A DNA stretch of 64,000 bases from Phoronis australis (lineage: Eukaryota > Phoronida > Phoronidae): assembly GCA_002633005.1 (NCBI GenBank), contig NMRA01000097.1:260686-324685 (forward strand), read 5' to 3'. The position numbers and the translations under genes were made by a program. The notes under the pieces are model-generated. The model was not told the DNA's origin, did no database searches, and was given only the letters and a program-made list of their open reading frames with translations. This document shows, one piece after another, positions 35,380 to 45,959 of the stretch (position 1 is the first letter of the stretch; the number at the start of each line of letters is the position of its first letter).

Positions 35380-35547
35380 CTGGGCAATGTCCCCATGTTT
35401 GGTCGTTGTCGTAATTAGATGTGGTCGCACACCACGGTTGACTGCGATCCTCCCTAATGCATGCACTGTACGACAGGCCCTTGTAAACGAACGGGAACTT
35501 GCAAGATGAACCACCAGCATTACCGCCATAAGTTGGCAGGTCGGTAT
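35380..35547 (-). CDS. Fibronectin type II domain exon
   Basis: A single exon holds one whole FN2 module: GGNAGGSSCKFPFVYKGL, then SACIREDRSQPWCATT and a final WGHC, with the four cysteines and the aromatic residues of the family. The acceptor atactttccacag precedes 35547 and the donor CCCAG|GTAAGG follows 35380. Both borders are phase 1, the usual symmetric class for shuffled extracellular modules. FN2 modules bind collagen or related ligands outside the cell. No other exon of this gene is certain. It may be upstream of gene A (about 20 kb away) or belong to an unrelated minus-strand gene. Confidence 0.85.
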
Positions 35548-35549
35548 CT

Positions 35550-37385
35550 GTGGAAAGTATTGTCTCAATACGTTTCATGAGGTACCTTTAATATACATCC
35601 ACGAGTAGATCAGACAAAAATGATCAAATCTATGTGGCTTAATTTCTTGAGGGTTGTCTGATTGCAGTGGTATCCACTTCCATTCTTTAGTGCGCGCTAC
35701 CTTGAGCTTGCTAAGGCAGCAAGGTATTTTTCTGCCAAATTCAAGCCCTTTTGCAGCTACAATTTGGCACAGGAGCCCCCGTTTGGCGTAAAGAGTAAAA
35801 CGGTCCGCCTCAGAGAAACAGAAAATCTGAGAAAACACGACAAACATCCACTAAAAAGGCGAAGGCGCACGGTTCACAGACCTTAAGGTAGTACCCCGTT
35901 ATTTTGTTTAAGTCCTCCCGCCTTTTTTGTTAGCAAAAGCGTCACTTCGTCAGAGATTCGAGCCCTCCATATTAAAGGTTGGGTGCGCGCATGTTTTGGG
36001 TATTTACCTTAAAAGCAAGTGCACACGATGAAATACTGCCACTATATCTCTGAGTTAAGGTATCTTGAAACGTTTCAGCCATAAAAATATTACATATTCC
36101 AGTCACATCTTAGCTATGTTTGAAAGCTACACATTTAGATGCTCGATGGTGATTTTGAAATGTTGAAAATTGACCAAGTTCCTGCAACAAAACGATATTC
36201 GTTTTTTAGACTGAGCTTAGCTCAACGAAAAACATACAACTATAGGCACTTCTTCATATCGCATCAAGCTCTCGAAGTAGGGTACATGAACATCATCGCA
36301 ATGGCAGACTGACCAATATATCCATACCCAAGCATGTATGCAAGGTGTTTCAAAATAAAGCTTTGAATTATTAATTCTACCACTTCAAAAGTATCAAATG
36401 CATTATATTTCAGAAGCAAATCAGATTTTAGACAAAAGAAGAAATAATGCAACAAAGCGTTGTATTTTCCTCGGTCCTTGACGATAATTCTGATTGGAAG
36501 TGCACGTAATTCATTAAAATTTGAGAAACATAAATGTTTATAGCTTGCATAGGTAGGCCTGGGCCTCGTTCCAAAGTTTAAATTACAACTTTGCAATGAT
36601 AAAGTTCCAGCTCCTTGCACTGTTGCTCTTGAAATACATAGCTCCATAGATTTAAATCACAAAGGTTATGGCTTTGAAGTACAGTGTAATCTAACTACTC
36701 TGGCATCATGTCATATGCGTGAGCAAATTACTACGCGTATCACCAAGGACAGGTCAGGACCAGAAAATGAATGTCGTTTTCTGTTTGAATGGTATTCCTT
36801 ACTTCATACATGAAAATTCCCTCATCCTTGGTTAGAAGGTTGTGTAGAAATCTAACAAGTGGGATATTAATATGTCAAACAACTGCAAATTCGACTGACA
36901 CTTAAAGGCACGTGACTAATGGGTTAGATTATAAGATTAATCATAATAGTTGTTCTTATTAAAATGTGCAAAGTCGGTTAATTTTGGTCCGATGCATATC
37001 AATTCAGTGTAGAATAAGAAGAGCTGTATGGGGCGAGAAGTGGGGCAAACGTGAATCATCGGTCAAAACAAAAAAATCAGGCGACGGAGCACTCGATGGA
37101 AAAAAATAGGAGACATATAGAAATTGTATGGGTGGGACTGAATTTTTTTGGTAGAAAAGCTACGATGGGAGAAAACTGATGTCGCAAACAATTTTTTCGT
37201 ATGCTTGTCTTTCAGGCAATTCTATTCAATGTGACTTGCGAACAGCCACGCCCAGCTCTGCCTTTGGAAACCAATATACTTTCTTTCTTCCCAAAAACAC
37301 CGCGTCGCGGATTTGACATCAAATCCCCTGGTGCGACCATTGTAAAAATGGCCATTTGCCGATTACGGAAACTGAACGACGGACT
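35550..37385. other. Stretch without supported gene
   Basis: A possible minus-strand exon near 35818-35710 (good acceptor tttctgtttctctgag, donor AAG|GTAGCG, both phase 0) was noted but encodes no recognised domain. Nothing else stands out. Confidence 0.35.
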
Positions 37386-37389
37386 GTTC

Positions 37390-38110
37390 GAAAAAGTTGA
37401 TTATGGGAGTGTTTGGGTTATGTCTGGATTCTTGTGAAGCCACAGCATATTGTTATGTTTGCTAATAATTCCACTTTGTTTTAGGTCTCCATCGGCTTGG
37501 CGGTGTACTTGGGAGTACATCGACATTGAGACACTCACCACAGTGGTGGCATTGGGCTGTCTACAACCACAATGGTAGAGCTTCATATGTATCATTGTTT
37601 AGTTCAAAAATACTGCGTGAGTTTAAAACAAGATAAAAACGTCGTTGGCTTAGCCAATGTGCTTGCACGCTTGAACAAGAACCTCAGAAATCCATGTAGC
37701 CATTTGTTTAAGCCAGTGTAGGATTCTTGGTTCTGTTGTAACTTGGAAAAGGTAGACGCAAAAGTATGTTGATCAGATAAATATAATTTAAAGTCTAATC
37801 GTGGTTGTGTCTGTTGAATTCCCGTGTAATAGTATTAAGGCGACATTTCAGGACAGTGCTACAGACTGTTAAGTAGAAATATGAAAAGCACTGAGCATTA
37901 TGTAGAGTTCCGCATTGCCTTATCAGACTAACCACATGCATATAAACAAGTTGATAAAATAATGGGAACTGAAATTTATCGTAGTTGCCAATAGTAGCAT
38001 CACCTTAAGTTTAGACTGAGATACGGCTTCAAATAAAAATTTACCATCTACGATATCTGGTTGTTAGCCTAAAGTCCAACTTTTATTAAACGCATTAGAT
38101 GTAAATTTCG
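37390..38110 (+). repeat. Dispersed repeat R1, copy b (diverged)
   Basis: It matches 63275-63990 and the reverse of 7320-6620. It shares ttatgtttgctaat, aggtctccat, cttggcgg, gtattgggctgt-like and gtagagcttcatatg words. Confidence 0.6.
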
Positions 38111-38349
38111 TGATACATGTATGCACGGTTTGCTTTAGGTTGTGACTGTATTGTATGTTACCATTGTGACGGGACGTTCGTAACTTTACGCTTATTGTTA
38201 TTCTTATTTACTTGCAAATGTTCAGTTATCCTGATGCTAATGTCTTTGTTGCGTCTCAGTGCGCCTTTGTTACGTGGGCATGCGGGCGCGACTGTATGTG
38301 TCGGGCACTTCGCTACCGACAGGCTTAGGAGAAGGGTGTTTCCTTCCTT

Positions 38350-38885
38350 CCCTTACAAAAATGAACTTAATTTTTTCGTTGAAAACTTAAGTTTTTGGCG
38401 AAAACTGGGTTTTTTCATGTGTGAATTTCTGAAAACTCAAAGGTTTCTATGTGATGGAAATTTACGTTTTCAAGTTTTTAAAATTTGAATATATTCAGAT
38501 ATTTAATTTTTGGTTCGAAATTTTTCCCATTATTTTCAAACAAAAAGTAATTATTTGCTCATGCAAAACCCATCATCTCATAAAAATGCTGCCCGAAAGT
38601 TTCCTTAACATTTATATAGATACAAACCTTAAAACGACGACCGTTTAACCTGGTCAGTACTGATTTAGTGCAATTACGTAATCATTATCGCACGTCTTTG
38701 TGAATTTAAATGTAGACGAACATTAGGTGACCAACAGAAGTAAGAATGCACCCAATGTTAATCCCCTGAGACACTGACCTGGTCAATACAATGTAATCAA
38801 TAGAACTCAAGTAATTCTTAAAAAACGCAGTTATTGTGCAAGTTTCCTTTGTGATGAGTTGTATTCGTAAGGCAGTTTCCACCGG
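38350..38885 (+). repeat. Repeat S, copy 1, with a two-unit AAACTTAAGTTTTT array
   Basis: It begins CCTTACAAAAATGAAC followed by two CTTAA units and then continues with sequence (ggtttctatgtgatg onward) closely matching 40815-41254. It ends at attcgtaaggcagt. Confidence 0.7.
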
Positions 38886-39469
38886 AAGTCAACAATTTGA
38901 ATTTTATAACCAACAGTCATCTTCGAAGAAAAAGTCGTGTGTTGGCTAGACCGCGACAATGAAGTTGATATTACTACGAGCAGAGCCAGCAAGAAGACAT
39001 TTCAGAAGTTTGGAAGTGAGGTTAGTGCCAGAGAGCGTTCTAAAATCGATTGGCCACAATCGGTGGTGTGGTTTCCAACGAACGTGTTCAGTTCAGTTGT
39101 TATTGTCAGCCAGTCAGGAGTCACGTTGTCACATACCGACATGGACTCATTCTGTGTGTGAATTATCTAAACTTCTAACGCGTAATAGAGTTCTGGCGGT
39201 CCATCAGAGGAAGCCATAATGTTCACATAAGGCTATTACTCTATTATATTTCTGTCTTCTGAGGTTGTGTCAGTGTGATCAATGCAAAGGGGGCGGACTA
39301 CCAAGGCAAAGTGTAATCATTTCCCAAGTTGGGTATATTGGCATTGGTTGTGTGTGCTTATGTCTACATTGTATGATCGTAGTAATTCTTGGAAGCTCCT
39401 GATTTTGAAATCTCATATAACAACAGGTCAATAATTTGCAAGGTTCACTTGACTCATCCACTCACCCAT

Positions 39470-39690
39470 CCTAAAATATGGGAGGTGCTCAAAGTTTTGG
39501 GCATGTTGACCCTTATTAAAAACGGGGTGTGTTCAGAGCTGTGCACAGTGCATTCCTGAATTACAGCTTTTTAGTGGACTCGTGTCTCGTTTTCTCATTT
39601 TTTTGTTTCTATGAGGCTGACCTTTTCATGCCCACTTCAGCAAGTGGGGGGTGCTCGTTCGAGCCTCCCCTGGGTGCGCGCATGTGCCTG
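39470..39690 (+). repeat. Repeat T, copy 2
   Basis: Direct-orientation relative of 17870-18115. Confidence 0.6.
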
Positions 39691-39727
39691 GTTCTCAAAA
39701 TTAAGAATCACCAATGTAAGTATTGTA

Positions 39728-40187
39728 TTGCCTATTTTGACTGATTTGCTCAGGTTTGTAGGGAGGATCTAGGTTATTGAATGTGAAAGGACATCCCGAT
39801 CCCACTACTAGTACTCTATCTGGAATACCCCCCGGCTTAGGTCACAATGTACCCAAGTGAACTCTCACCATTCACCATGTTAACTATTGTTAAGCACAGT
39901 GAAACTTGCATAATTCCTATCTAATTGCACCAAATAATTCAATGCAAATAAGGAAAATCTGAGTGATTTGACTTTGGGATTGAGGATGTGCTTTCGAATT
40001 TTTACCGGGTTGTGGAATACTAGAATGTCGCAAAATTTAATATCTTTGCAAATGTAAGCCAGTAAAGTGATTGGTAGGAGTACAGGAAATAGTATTTTTA
40101 TGTTTACTGTAGTACATGAGATAATAATTTTATTTTTACTGTAAACCCTAATGGTTACGTAAGAAATCTCATGAAGATAATGCCAGT
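39728..40187 (+). repeat. Dispersed repeat block P, copy b
   Basis: It matches 62800-63060 directly and 7500-8003 in reverse. It is followed by a GGGGCGGATCC repeat, as in the other copies. Confidence 0.65.
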
Positions 40188-40350
40188 ATCTCAATGGTGG
40201 ATTCAGAGGACAGCTAAAGGGCCATGGCCCCGGCCCCCTAAAACGCTACAAGATCAATTGCCAGTTGAGGGGCAGGGGGTGAATGTCTGATGGGCAAAAC
40301 CCTACTCTGCAATAACCCCCAACTCAAAATCCTAGATCCGCCGACCGCCC
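40188..40350. repeat. GGGGCGGATCC repeat, reverse orientation
   Basis: It runs from ggtggattcagagg to gatccgccgaccgcccctg and mirrors 7321-7495. Confidence 0.65.
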
Positions 40351-40361
40351 CTGATTTTTCC

Positions 40362-40790
40362 CTTACAAAAATAAACTTAAGTTTTTGGCGAAAATACTTA
40401 AGTTTTTGGAAAATAACTTAAGTTTTAGAGGAAAAACTTAAATTCTTCAGAAAAACTTAAGTTTTTAAAAGAAACTTAAGTTTTTAAAACTGAAGTTTTT
40501 CGCCAAAAACTTAAGTTTTTCAGCACAATGTTAAGTTTTTCAGAAAACTTAAAGTTTTCAGAAAACTTAAGTTTTTTCAAATGTAAAACTTAAGTTTTCA
40601 CAAATAAACTTAAGTTTCAAGTAATAACTTAAGTTTTCATGAAAACTTAAGTTTTTTGTACTAACAAAACTTAAGTTTTTCTGATAACTTAAGTTTATCA
40701 CAAAACTTAAGTTTTTTTAATTTTAAAAACTTAAGTTTTCTTGACTTCTTAAGTTTTTCAGAAAACTGGATTTTTTTCATTTGTGGTAAA
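40362..40790 (+). repeat. AAACTTAAGTTTTT palindrome array, left
   Basis: After the start CCCTTACAAAAATAAAC there are about 16 exact CTTAAG hexamers plus decayed ones in 430 bases, each embedded in an A-run/T-run palindrome with spacers of irregular length. Confidence 0.85.
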
Positions 40791-40814
40791 CTTGAATTTT
40801 CTTAAAACTCTCAG

Positions 40815-41254
40815 GTTTCTATGTGATGAAAATTTACGTTTTCAAGTTTTTAAAATTTGAACATTGTGAGATATTTAATTTTTGGTTCGAAAATTTTCCC
40901 ATTATTTTCCAACAAAAAATTATTGTTTGCTCATGCAAAACCCATGATGTCAAAAAAATGTTGCCCGAATGTTTCCTTCACATTTATATAGATACAAATA
41001 CCATAAAACGACGAACGTTTAACCTGGTCAGTACAGAATTAGTGCAGTTATGTAATATCATTACGGCACGTCTTTGTGAATTTAAATATAGACGAACATC
41101 CGGTGACCAACAGCAGTAAGAATGCACCCAATGTTAATCCCCTGAGACACTAACCTGGTCAGTACAATGTAATCAATGGAACTCATGCAATTCTTTAAAA
41201 AAACGTAGTTATTGTGCAAGTTTCCTTTGTGTTGAGTTGTATTCGTAAGGCAGT
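40815..41254 (+). repeat. Repeat S, copy 2
   Basis: High similarity to 38440-38880. It differs from copy 1 mainly in the length of the preceding CTTAAG array. It ends at an N (41255). Confidence 0.7.
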
Positions 41255-41255
41255 N

Positions 41256-41952
41256 TTTCATCATTTGATAAAAATATTAATTAATCTGTCATAGAACTTG
41301 AACTAAAAAGTTACAGAATACGATACCTGGATAGCCTGAAGGCCAAGTTTTATGAACTCATTAAGTTTTGTCATATGCACGGTTTGTTCTAGATTGTGAT
41401 AGCATGATAGGTGACCATGTGCATGTTTTGTATTCAAGTTGTATAGAATAAAATTGTTTTGAATGTCGCGAATCCAGGATTAAAACTTCATTCATTTCAA
41501 AACAGTATGTGGAAACTGACCCACTGCAGTGCATGCTTGAAGTAAACTTGCAGACTAGTCTTGCACTTGACTCCTGGAGAGTGATTGGTTAAATTTTGAG
41601 TTTGAAGACTATTTTCTAGGCTCTGTATATAAGTCAGGAAGTTTTACAAATCAGTGTTGTATAAGCAGCACAATAAATATCCAGCAAGTTAAGTTGTCTT
41701 GTACTGATAGCTTTTACCCGTCTGTTATTAAAATGTTTTGTCTTTATTGCAGAGTGTGCCTTCAACAATCGTTGGATAAGGAAGGTTATCCAGACAACGC
41801 AACGTACGAACTGCAGCTCATGAACCTACATGTATGAATTCAGTTACCTGAGCTCAGAAAGGCGCGTTTGTAGTCACAAAACATGGATTATTTGCCTATG
41901 AAGCTAAGAGAGCAGATCCAGCTAAAGAAGATCAAGTGGCTTGTGGTCTACC
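41256..41952 (+). repeat. Dispersed repeat R1, copy c (3' part)
   Basis: It matches 63855-64000 directly and the reverse of 6740-6060, then leads into the inverted TIR element at 41953. Confidence 0.7.
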
Positions 41953-42453
41953 ATAGGACCCTTTCACATTGACTTAACTCTTGTCTGAGCGGACCATCGG
42001 CGTACACTGCGAAGTTAACTGGACCGTTCCTTCTGGCTTCGGTAGTTAATGAACTTCGAAGTAAACAGTAGGTGACGCTGTCGTGATCGAAGGTATCGAA
42101 GTAGCACTGCACGCTAAGATGTGACAACTTGGGAACATTTACATGAGTTAATTGACATAAAACTTATTTTTAAATTGATTGGTGATTATTATAGCAAGGA
42201 ATAAGCAACTATTAGCCATCACACTACTATGCAATTGTTAATGATAACAGTGGCCCCTGGCAATAACTTCGATAGGACTGAAGTTGATCGTTTATACTGC
42301 GTGGCAGCGTTGACGCTAAGCAATTAAATCCACCTGTTTAGTGCGAAGTTAACTGGCGCTGTTAACTTCCTTCCAGGACCAATGTTTAAGCGTTCATACT
42401 GACATTAACTCCCAAAAACTTCGACGTGCCGATGTTAGTATGAAAGGCCCTAT
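41953..42453 (-). mobile_element. Non-autonomous TIR element (THAP family derivative)
   Basis: The ends TAGGACCCTTTCACATTGAC and GTATGAAAGGCCCTA are inverted relatives of those at 3929-4703, in opposite orientation. The interior shares the ctccaataat-like and cttagcgtgcag words but lacks the THAP exon. Both this copy and the one at 3929 sit next to the same 20-base flank (tttaaagctactgaact sense). Confidence 0.65.
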
Positions 42454-42489
42454 ATGTGTATGCAGTTCAGTAGCTTTAAATTAAAGGAA

Positions 42490-43330
42490 AAAGAATATTT
42501 TTGTGGTCAAAGGTCTAAGTTTTCTAATTTCCATCTCGTATAACCAGGTTGTACTTAGGGTTACTTTTAGTGAAACTTGTTCGCACCATGGAGTGTATTG
42601 GATTTACTGTTATTATGATTGTAAACAAAACGAAACTTTGACTTTTAAATTGACATTTTTAAGGTTGAAAACAATTATAGGTGATTCTAGGCACTATTTC
42701 TAGCATAAGGATTGTACTTCCCAAAATTAGACCTGTGGCCATTGTCGATAAACTTTTAGTTACCTGTTACGTTTCATGTTATGCTTTTGCCTCTGCGGAT
42801 ATTCTTGGATTTTGCATATGAAGTGATTTGTTATTCTTGGTGTCATTGCTGTAATTTTAGTTGAAAAAGTTTGCTGTTGAAACGTAGACTTTTGTTATAC
42901 TCCTTCCTGGCTATGTAATCACATTTTCTTTGGTTAAGTTTCATGATTTGCTAGTGATTTCTCTGTTTGTACATTCCATTTTGCTCCGTCAATTATCGCA
43001 TAATTGTTATAGACTGTGAACGATGCAAATATGAATATACTATTAACCTCATTTAGTTTTCACTGCATTGTATGCATGACACTTGATGAACTGATTTTTG
43101 AAATGGTTCTGTTTTTTAAGATTTTGATATTTCACTTAATATGTTCACATATTTTAAGGAACTAGTGTATTTTAGGAAGTGTGTGTTGTTTTCTGCAATT
43201 AATCACTGTTAATGAAATGTTAATGGAACTCTAGTTTGTTAAATCTTCTTGAGAATCATTAAATTTGTTACTGTACTCCACTCTTAATTTAGTGAAAGTC
43301 GAAAATTTTGAATGCCTGTCCTATTCAAAC
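42490..43330. other. Unassigned AT-rich interior sequence
   Basis: No gene or known repeat recognised. Confidence 0.35.
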
Positions 43331-43338
43331 TTATTGCT

Positions 43339-43737
43339 TTTAGAAAACTTCAGTTTTCAAAAGTTAATTCCTTGAAAACTTATGTTCGGAAAACTCAGTT
43401 TTCAAAAACTTAAGTTTTTATGACTTATGTTTGTAACTAAAAACTTATTCCAAAACTTAAGTTTTTCAAAAACTTAAATTTCTGAAACTTAAGTTTTTCA
43501 AACACTTAAGTTCTGAAAACTTAAGTTCGTTCCAAAAACTTGTTCTAAAATTCTTAAGTTTTGGAAAACTTAAGTTTTTGAAAACTTAAGTTATGAAAAC
43601 TTAAATTCGTTCCAAAAACTTGTTCCAAAATACTTAAGATTTCGCCAAAATCATAAGATTTCGTGAATGAAAACTTAAGTTTTTCAGACCAAAAACTTAA
43701 GTTTTTCGATGAAAACTGATGTTCATTTTTGTAAGGG
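43339..43737 (-). repeat. AAACTTAAGTTTTT palindrome array, right
   Basis: About 11 exact CTTAAG units. It ends with the inverse of CCCTTACAAAAATGAAC. Confidence 0.85.
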
Positions 43738-43815
43738 TTTGCCTACATGAAATTGATCGTCATCACGTGTAACAGAACTGATAAGGAAAAATACACGTTT
43801 GATGTTCAGTCTACT

Positions 43816-43854
43816 CCGGAAGTGACGTTTTGAGAGGCAAGAATTTCGCGCCAA
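43816..43854 (+). promoter_or_regulatory. ETS / CRE / E2F-like promoter block, copy 3
   Basis: CCGGAAGT (43816-43823) overlaps GTGACGT (43822-43828), and TTTCGCGCCAA is at 43844-43854. It is about 105 bases upstream of the ATG at 43961. Confidence 0.5.
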
Positions 43855-43960
43855 TTTCTTTTCATTAGTCTGACTGTGAGAGCAGTCGAGTCATGTCATT
43901 GTTCTACCTCGGTTGTGATAAGTTCGGTCGTCGTTTGCTTTTGCTTTCGAGTAAGTCAAC

Positions 43961-44092
43961 ATGCCACGCTGTTGCTGCGTATTGGGGTGTACTTATTATC
44001 GTCTCACGTACAGAGGAAGATCTGTCCCACTTGCACTAGTGTCCCGCGACACACTCCCACTGGAGGATGATCTGAGCACCCAAACTGCTTAG
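43961..44092 (+). pseudogene. THAP-like domain exon, copy 3 (best preserved Cys pair)
   Basis: From ATG 43961 the frame reads MPRCCCVLGCTYYRLTYRGRS, with the CxxxC-type pair that copies 1 and 2 have lost. After VPLALVSRDTLP the frame is open for a short way (DDLST) and ends at the TAG near 44090. The later Cys/His ligands and AVPTIF-like end of a full THAP domain are not visible, so this is a truncated copy or a first exon. Its 5' flank beyond the promoter-like block differs from the other copies and is occupied by the CTTAAG array element. Confidence 0.55.
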
Positions 44093-44482
44093 ATCCCGCC
44101 GTGTGACTCACTCGCCACACACCTGGTACCTTATAAATAGCTCCAATTCAAGTCCACAATAAACTTATCAAACTTATGCTCACCGATCTGTTCATGGATG
44201 ACGAACTGTCCTCTTCACTGGGTGTCGAACTGGGCCTGTATTCAACTCCCACTACTCAACATCGCTTCAGGGCTGCTTACAGGCTCTGGGCTAGAGACAA
44301 CAGCACAGGGCGAATCACTGCTAGTTCCCGGAATTGCACGCAATGGGGTACGTTGGGGTGATAGTAGATGAAGTGCCTCCAGTCACTGTATATAGTGGCC
44401 ACAGCTCGCGAGGCTTCTCGCTTCAAAAACGCACTTCTCGGGGTTGGCGACGGGCACTGCCGGGAATCAACAGCGACGGTAT

Positions 44483-44645
44483 CAGTGGCGGATTTAGAGG
44501 GGGCCAAGGGGGCCATGCCCCCCCCCCCCTAAAAATCTCCCAGATTCCATTGGGCAGTTCGGAGGTGCGAATGTCTGACTGGCAAAATACTGGCTAATAT
44601 GCTGCTCTGGCCCCCCTAACTCAAAATTCTGGATCCTCCCCTGGG
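44483..44645. repeat. GGGGCGGATCC-type repeat
   Basis: It spans ggcggatttagaggggg to ctggatcctcccctg, with a C tract inside. It lies between the two inverted THAP exons. Confidence 0.55.
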
Positions 44646-44819
44646 TATGGTGCCCTTCTTCAGGCGTTGTTTCGCAGGGACCTTCATCAATTCATATCTC
44701 TGTCGTAATCTGGCTACAGAAAATGTTTGCCACACACTTGCTTTGTACGTTGCGTGTACGGGTGCTGCGTTGTTCACATGAACGAGCTAGCCAAGTACGG
44801 CGAAGTGTGTCATCCTTCG

Positions 44820-44895
44820 GAAAGCGACGCAAGGTACCCCAAGGGCGTGTAAGACGATAATGAGTTTATCCCGGCATGCAGCAATAGCGTGGCAT
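44820..44895 (-). pseudogene. THAP-like domain exon, copy 4 (inverted relative to copy 3)
   Basis: ATG at 44895 on the minus strand reads MPRYCCMPG and then a stop. The upstream block (45002-45040) and flank to about 45173 match copies 1 and 2, but the terminal inverted repeat is missing. Confidence 0.55.
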
Positions 44896-45001
44896 GTTGA
44901 CTGACTTGTAAACAAAAGCAAACGACGAGGAACTTATCACAATCGAGGTAGAACAATGACTGACTCGACAGCTCTCACAGTCAGACTATAATTAAAAGAA
45001 A

Positions 45002-45040
45002 TTGGCGCGAAACACTTGCCTCCTAAAACGTCACTTCCGG
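45002..45040 (-). promoter_or_regulatory. ETS / CRE / E2F-like promoter block, copy 4
   Basis: E2F-like word at 45002-45012 and ETS-like at 45033-45040 with overlapping CRE-like word, in the same order as the other copies. Confidence 0.45.
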
Positions 45041-45305
45041 AGTAGAGGACGACAAATTAATCAAATTATGAAAAGCTGTAATTAAGTGAAAAATGTGTCT
45101 ACGATAATCAACGAACCTTATTTTTGCTAAAAGCGACATGAAAAACGGCTGCCTTCGCCTTTAACCCTCGACAGCCCTCAAAGTTTGGAGGAAAAATTGA
45201 AAACTCATTTCAAAGGCTTCTAAATGGGCAAGCGTGACCTACGCTTTTAGCGAATTGCACGGGAACTGTGGGGAAAAACACCCCCTGAGAACAATAATAT
45301 CTAAA

Positions 45306-45311
45306 TTTATT
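45306..45311 (-). terminator. Candidate polyadenylation signal of gene C
   Basis: AATAAA on the minus strand, about 100 bases after the gene C stop codon at 45410. Supported only by position. Confidence 0.35.
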
Positions 45312-45409
45312 TTGTGACATAGGGAGTGTGAGTAATTAGCTAGTTCCTGATTTTATCTTTCAAGACTAACGCCTATGTTTGAATTAGCAGGTGACAAACC
45401 ATGATGGAT

Positions 45410-45807
45410 TTAAATCATCAAGACGGGGTTTAGTATCCTGTTAAACATTTTAGACAGAGGAAAGAAGGAAACTGTGTCTTTCAGCAAATATGATATCCTA
45501 TGATCTGCACTAGGCATTGACGATTTACAACGGTAACTCTTCGAGTAATTGCAGTGCAACGCAATTAAAATTGGCACACATTTCATTCTATTTCCTAAGA
45601 GGACATACCACGTGACTGCGTTACACGGCAATAAAGACAACTGTCTCTCACCAAAAGATCGTCTCATATCATTTTCTTCTACAGTCATGGACACACCGTT
45701 GCCGAGCCAGCCCGTATGTGCGTCACCCACGTTGATGTCGCTGCATTCCCCCACATAGAATTTTATTATGATGTCGCCAGATATTTGTAAATCACAGATG
45801 CCACCAA
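45410..45807 (-). CDS. Gene C, terminal exon: CTHRC1-like domain end plus C-terminal extension
   Basis: The acceptor ttcacactttcag precedes 45807 (phase 1). The first part, GGICDLQISGDIIIKFYVGECSD then HTGWLGNGVSMTVEEND, aligns with the vertebrate CTHRC1 C-terminus (IWVGTCSDYPKGDASTGWN). Vertebrate CTHRC1 ends just after this point, but here the frame continues for about 90 residues to a stop at 45410. The extension is basic and contains five cysteines; no domain was recognised. It may be genuine, or a frameshift may have replaced the native stop. Confidence 0.8.
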
Positions 45808-45959
45808 CTGAAAGTGTGAATAAAAGATAGAAAGGTAATAAAATATACATTGATGAATGGGTAGACACTTTTGTCTTACCGATCACACTTCTGGCGAAAG
45901 TCCCTTCAACAGTCAACTCAATACCCACGTAACACAATACATGCGAATATAAGACTCAC

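Larger units (their letters stand above)
40362..43737. mobile_element. Fold-back-like element with palindromic subterminal arrays
   Basis: The outer ends are inverted copies of CCCTTACAAAAATGAAC (left at 40362, right ending at 43737). Each is followed inward by an array of AAACTTAAGTTTTT units (40375-40790 and 43339-43720). The interior holds repeat S, part of R1, an internally deleted TIR element (41953-42453) and unassigned sequence (42490-43330). An N at 41255 leaves the interior uncertain. The same end also occurs alone at 38350 and 62756. Confidence 0.5.

Noticed and set aside
35710-35818. Minus-strand exon with strong acceptor and a donor
   Set aside because: Good borders, but the encoded residues match no module and no partner exon could be linked.
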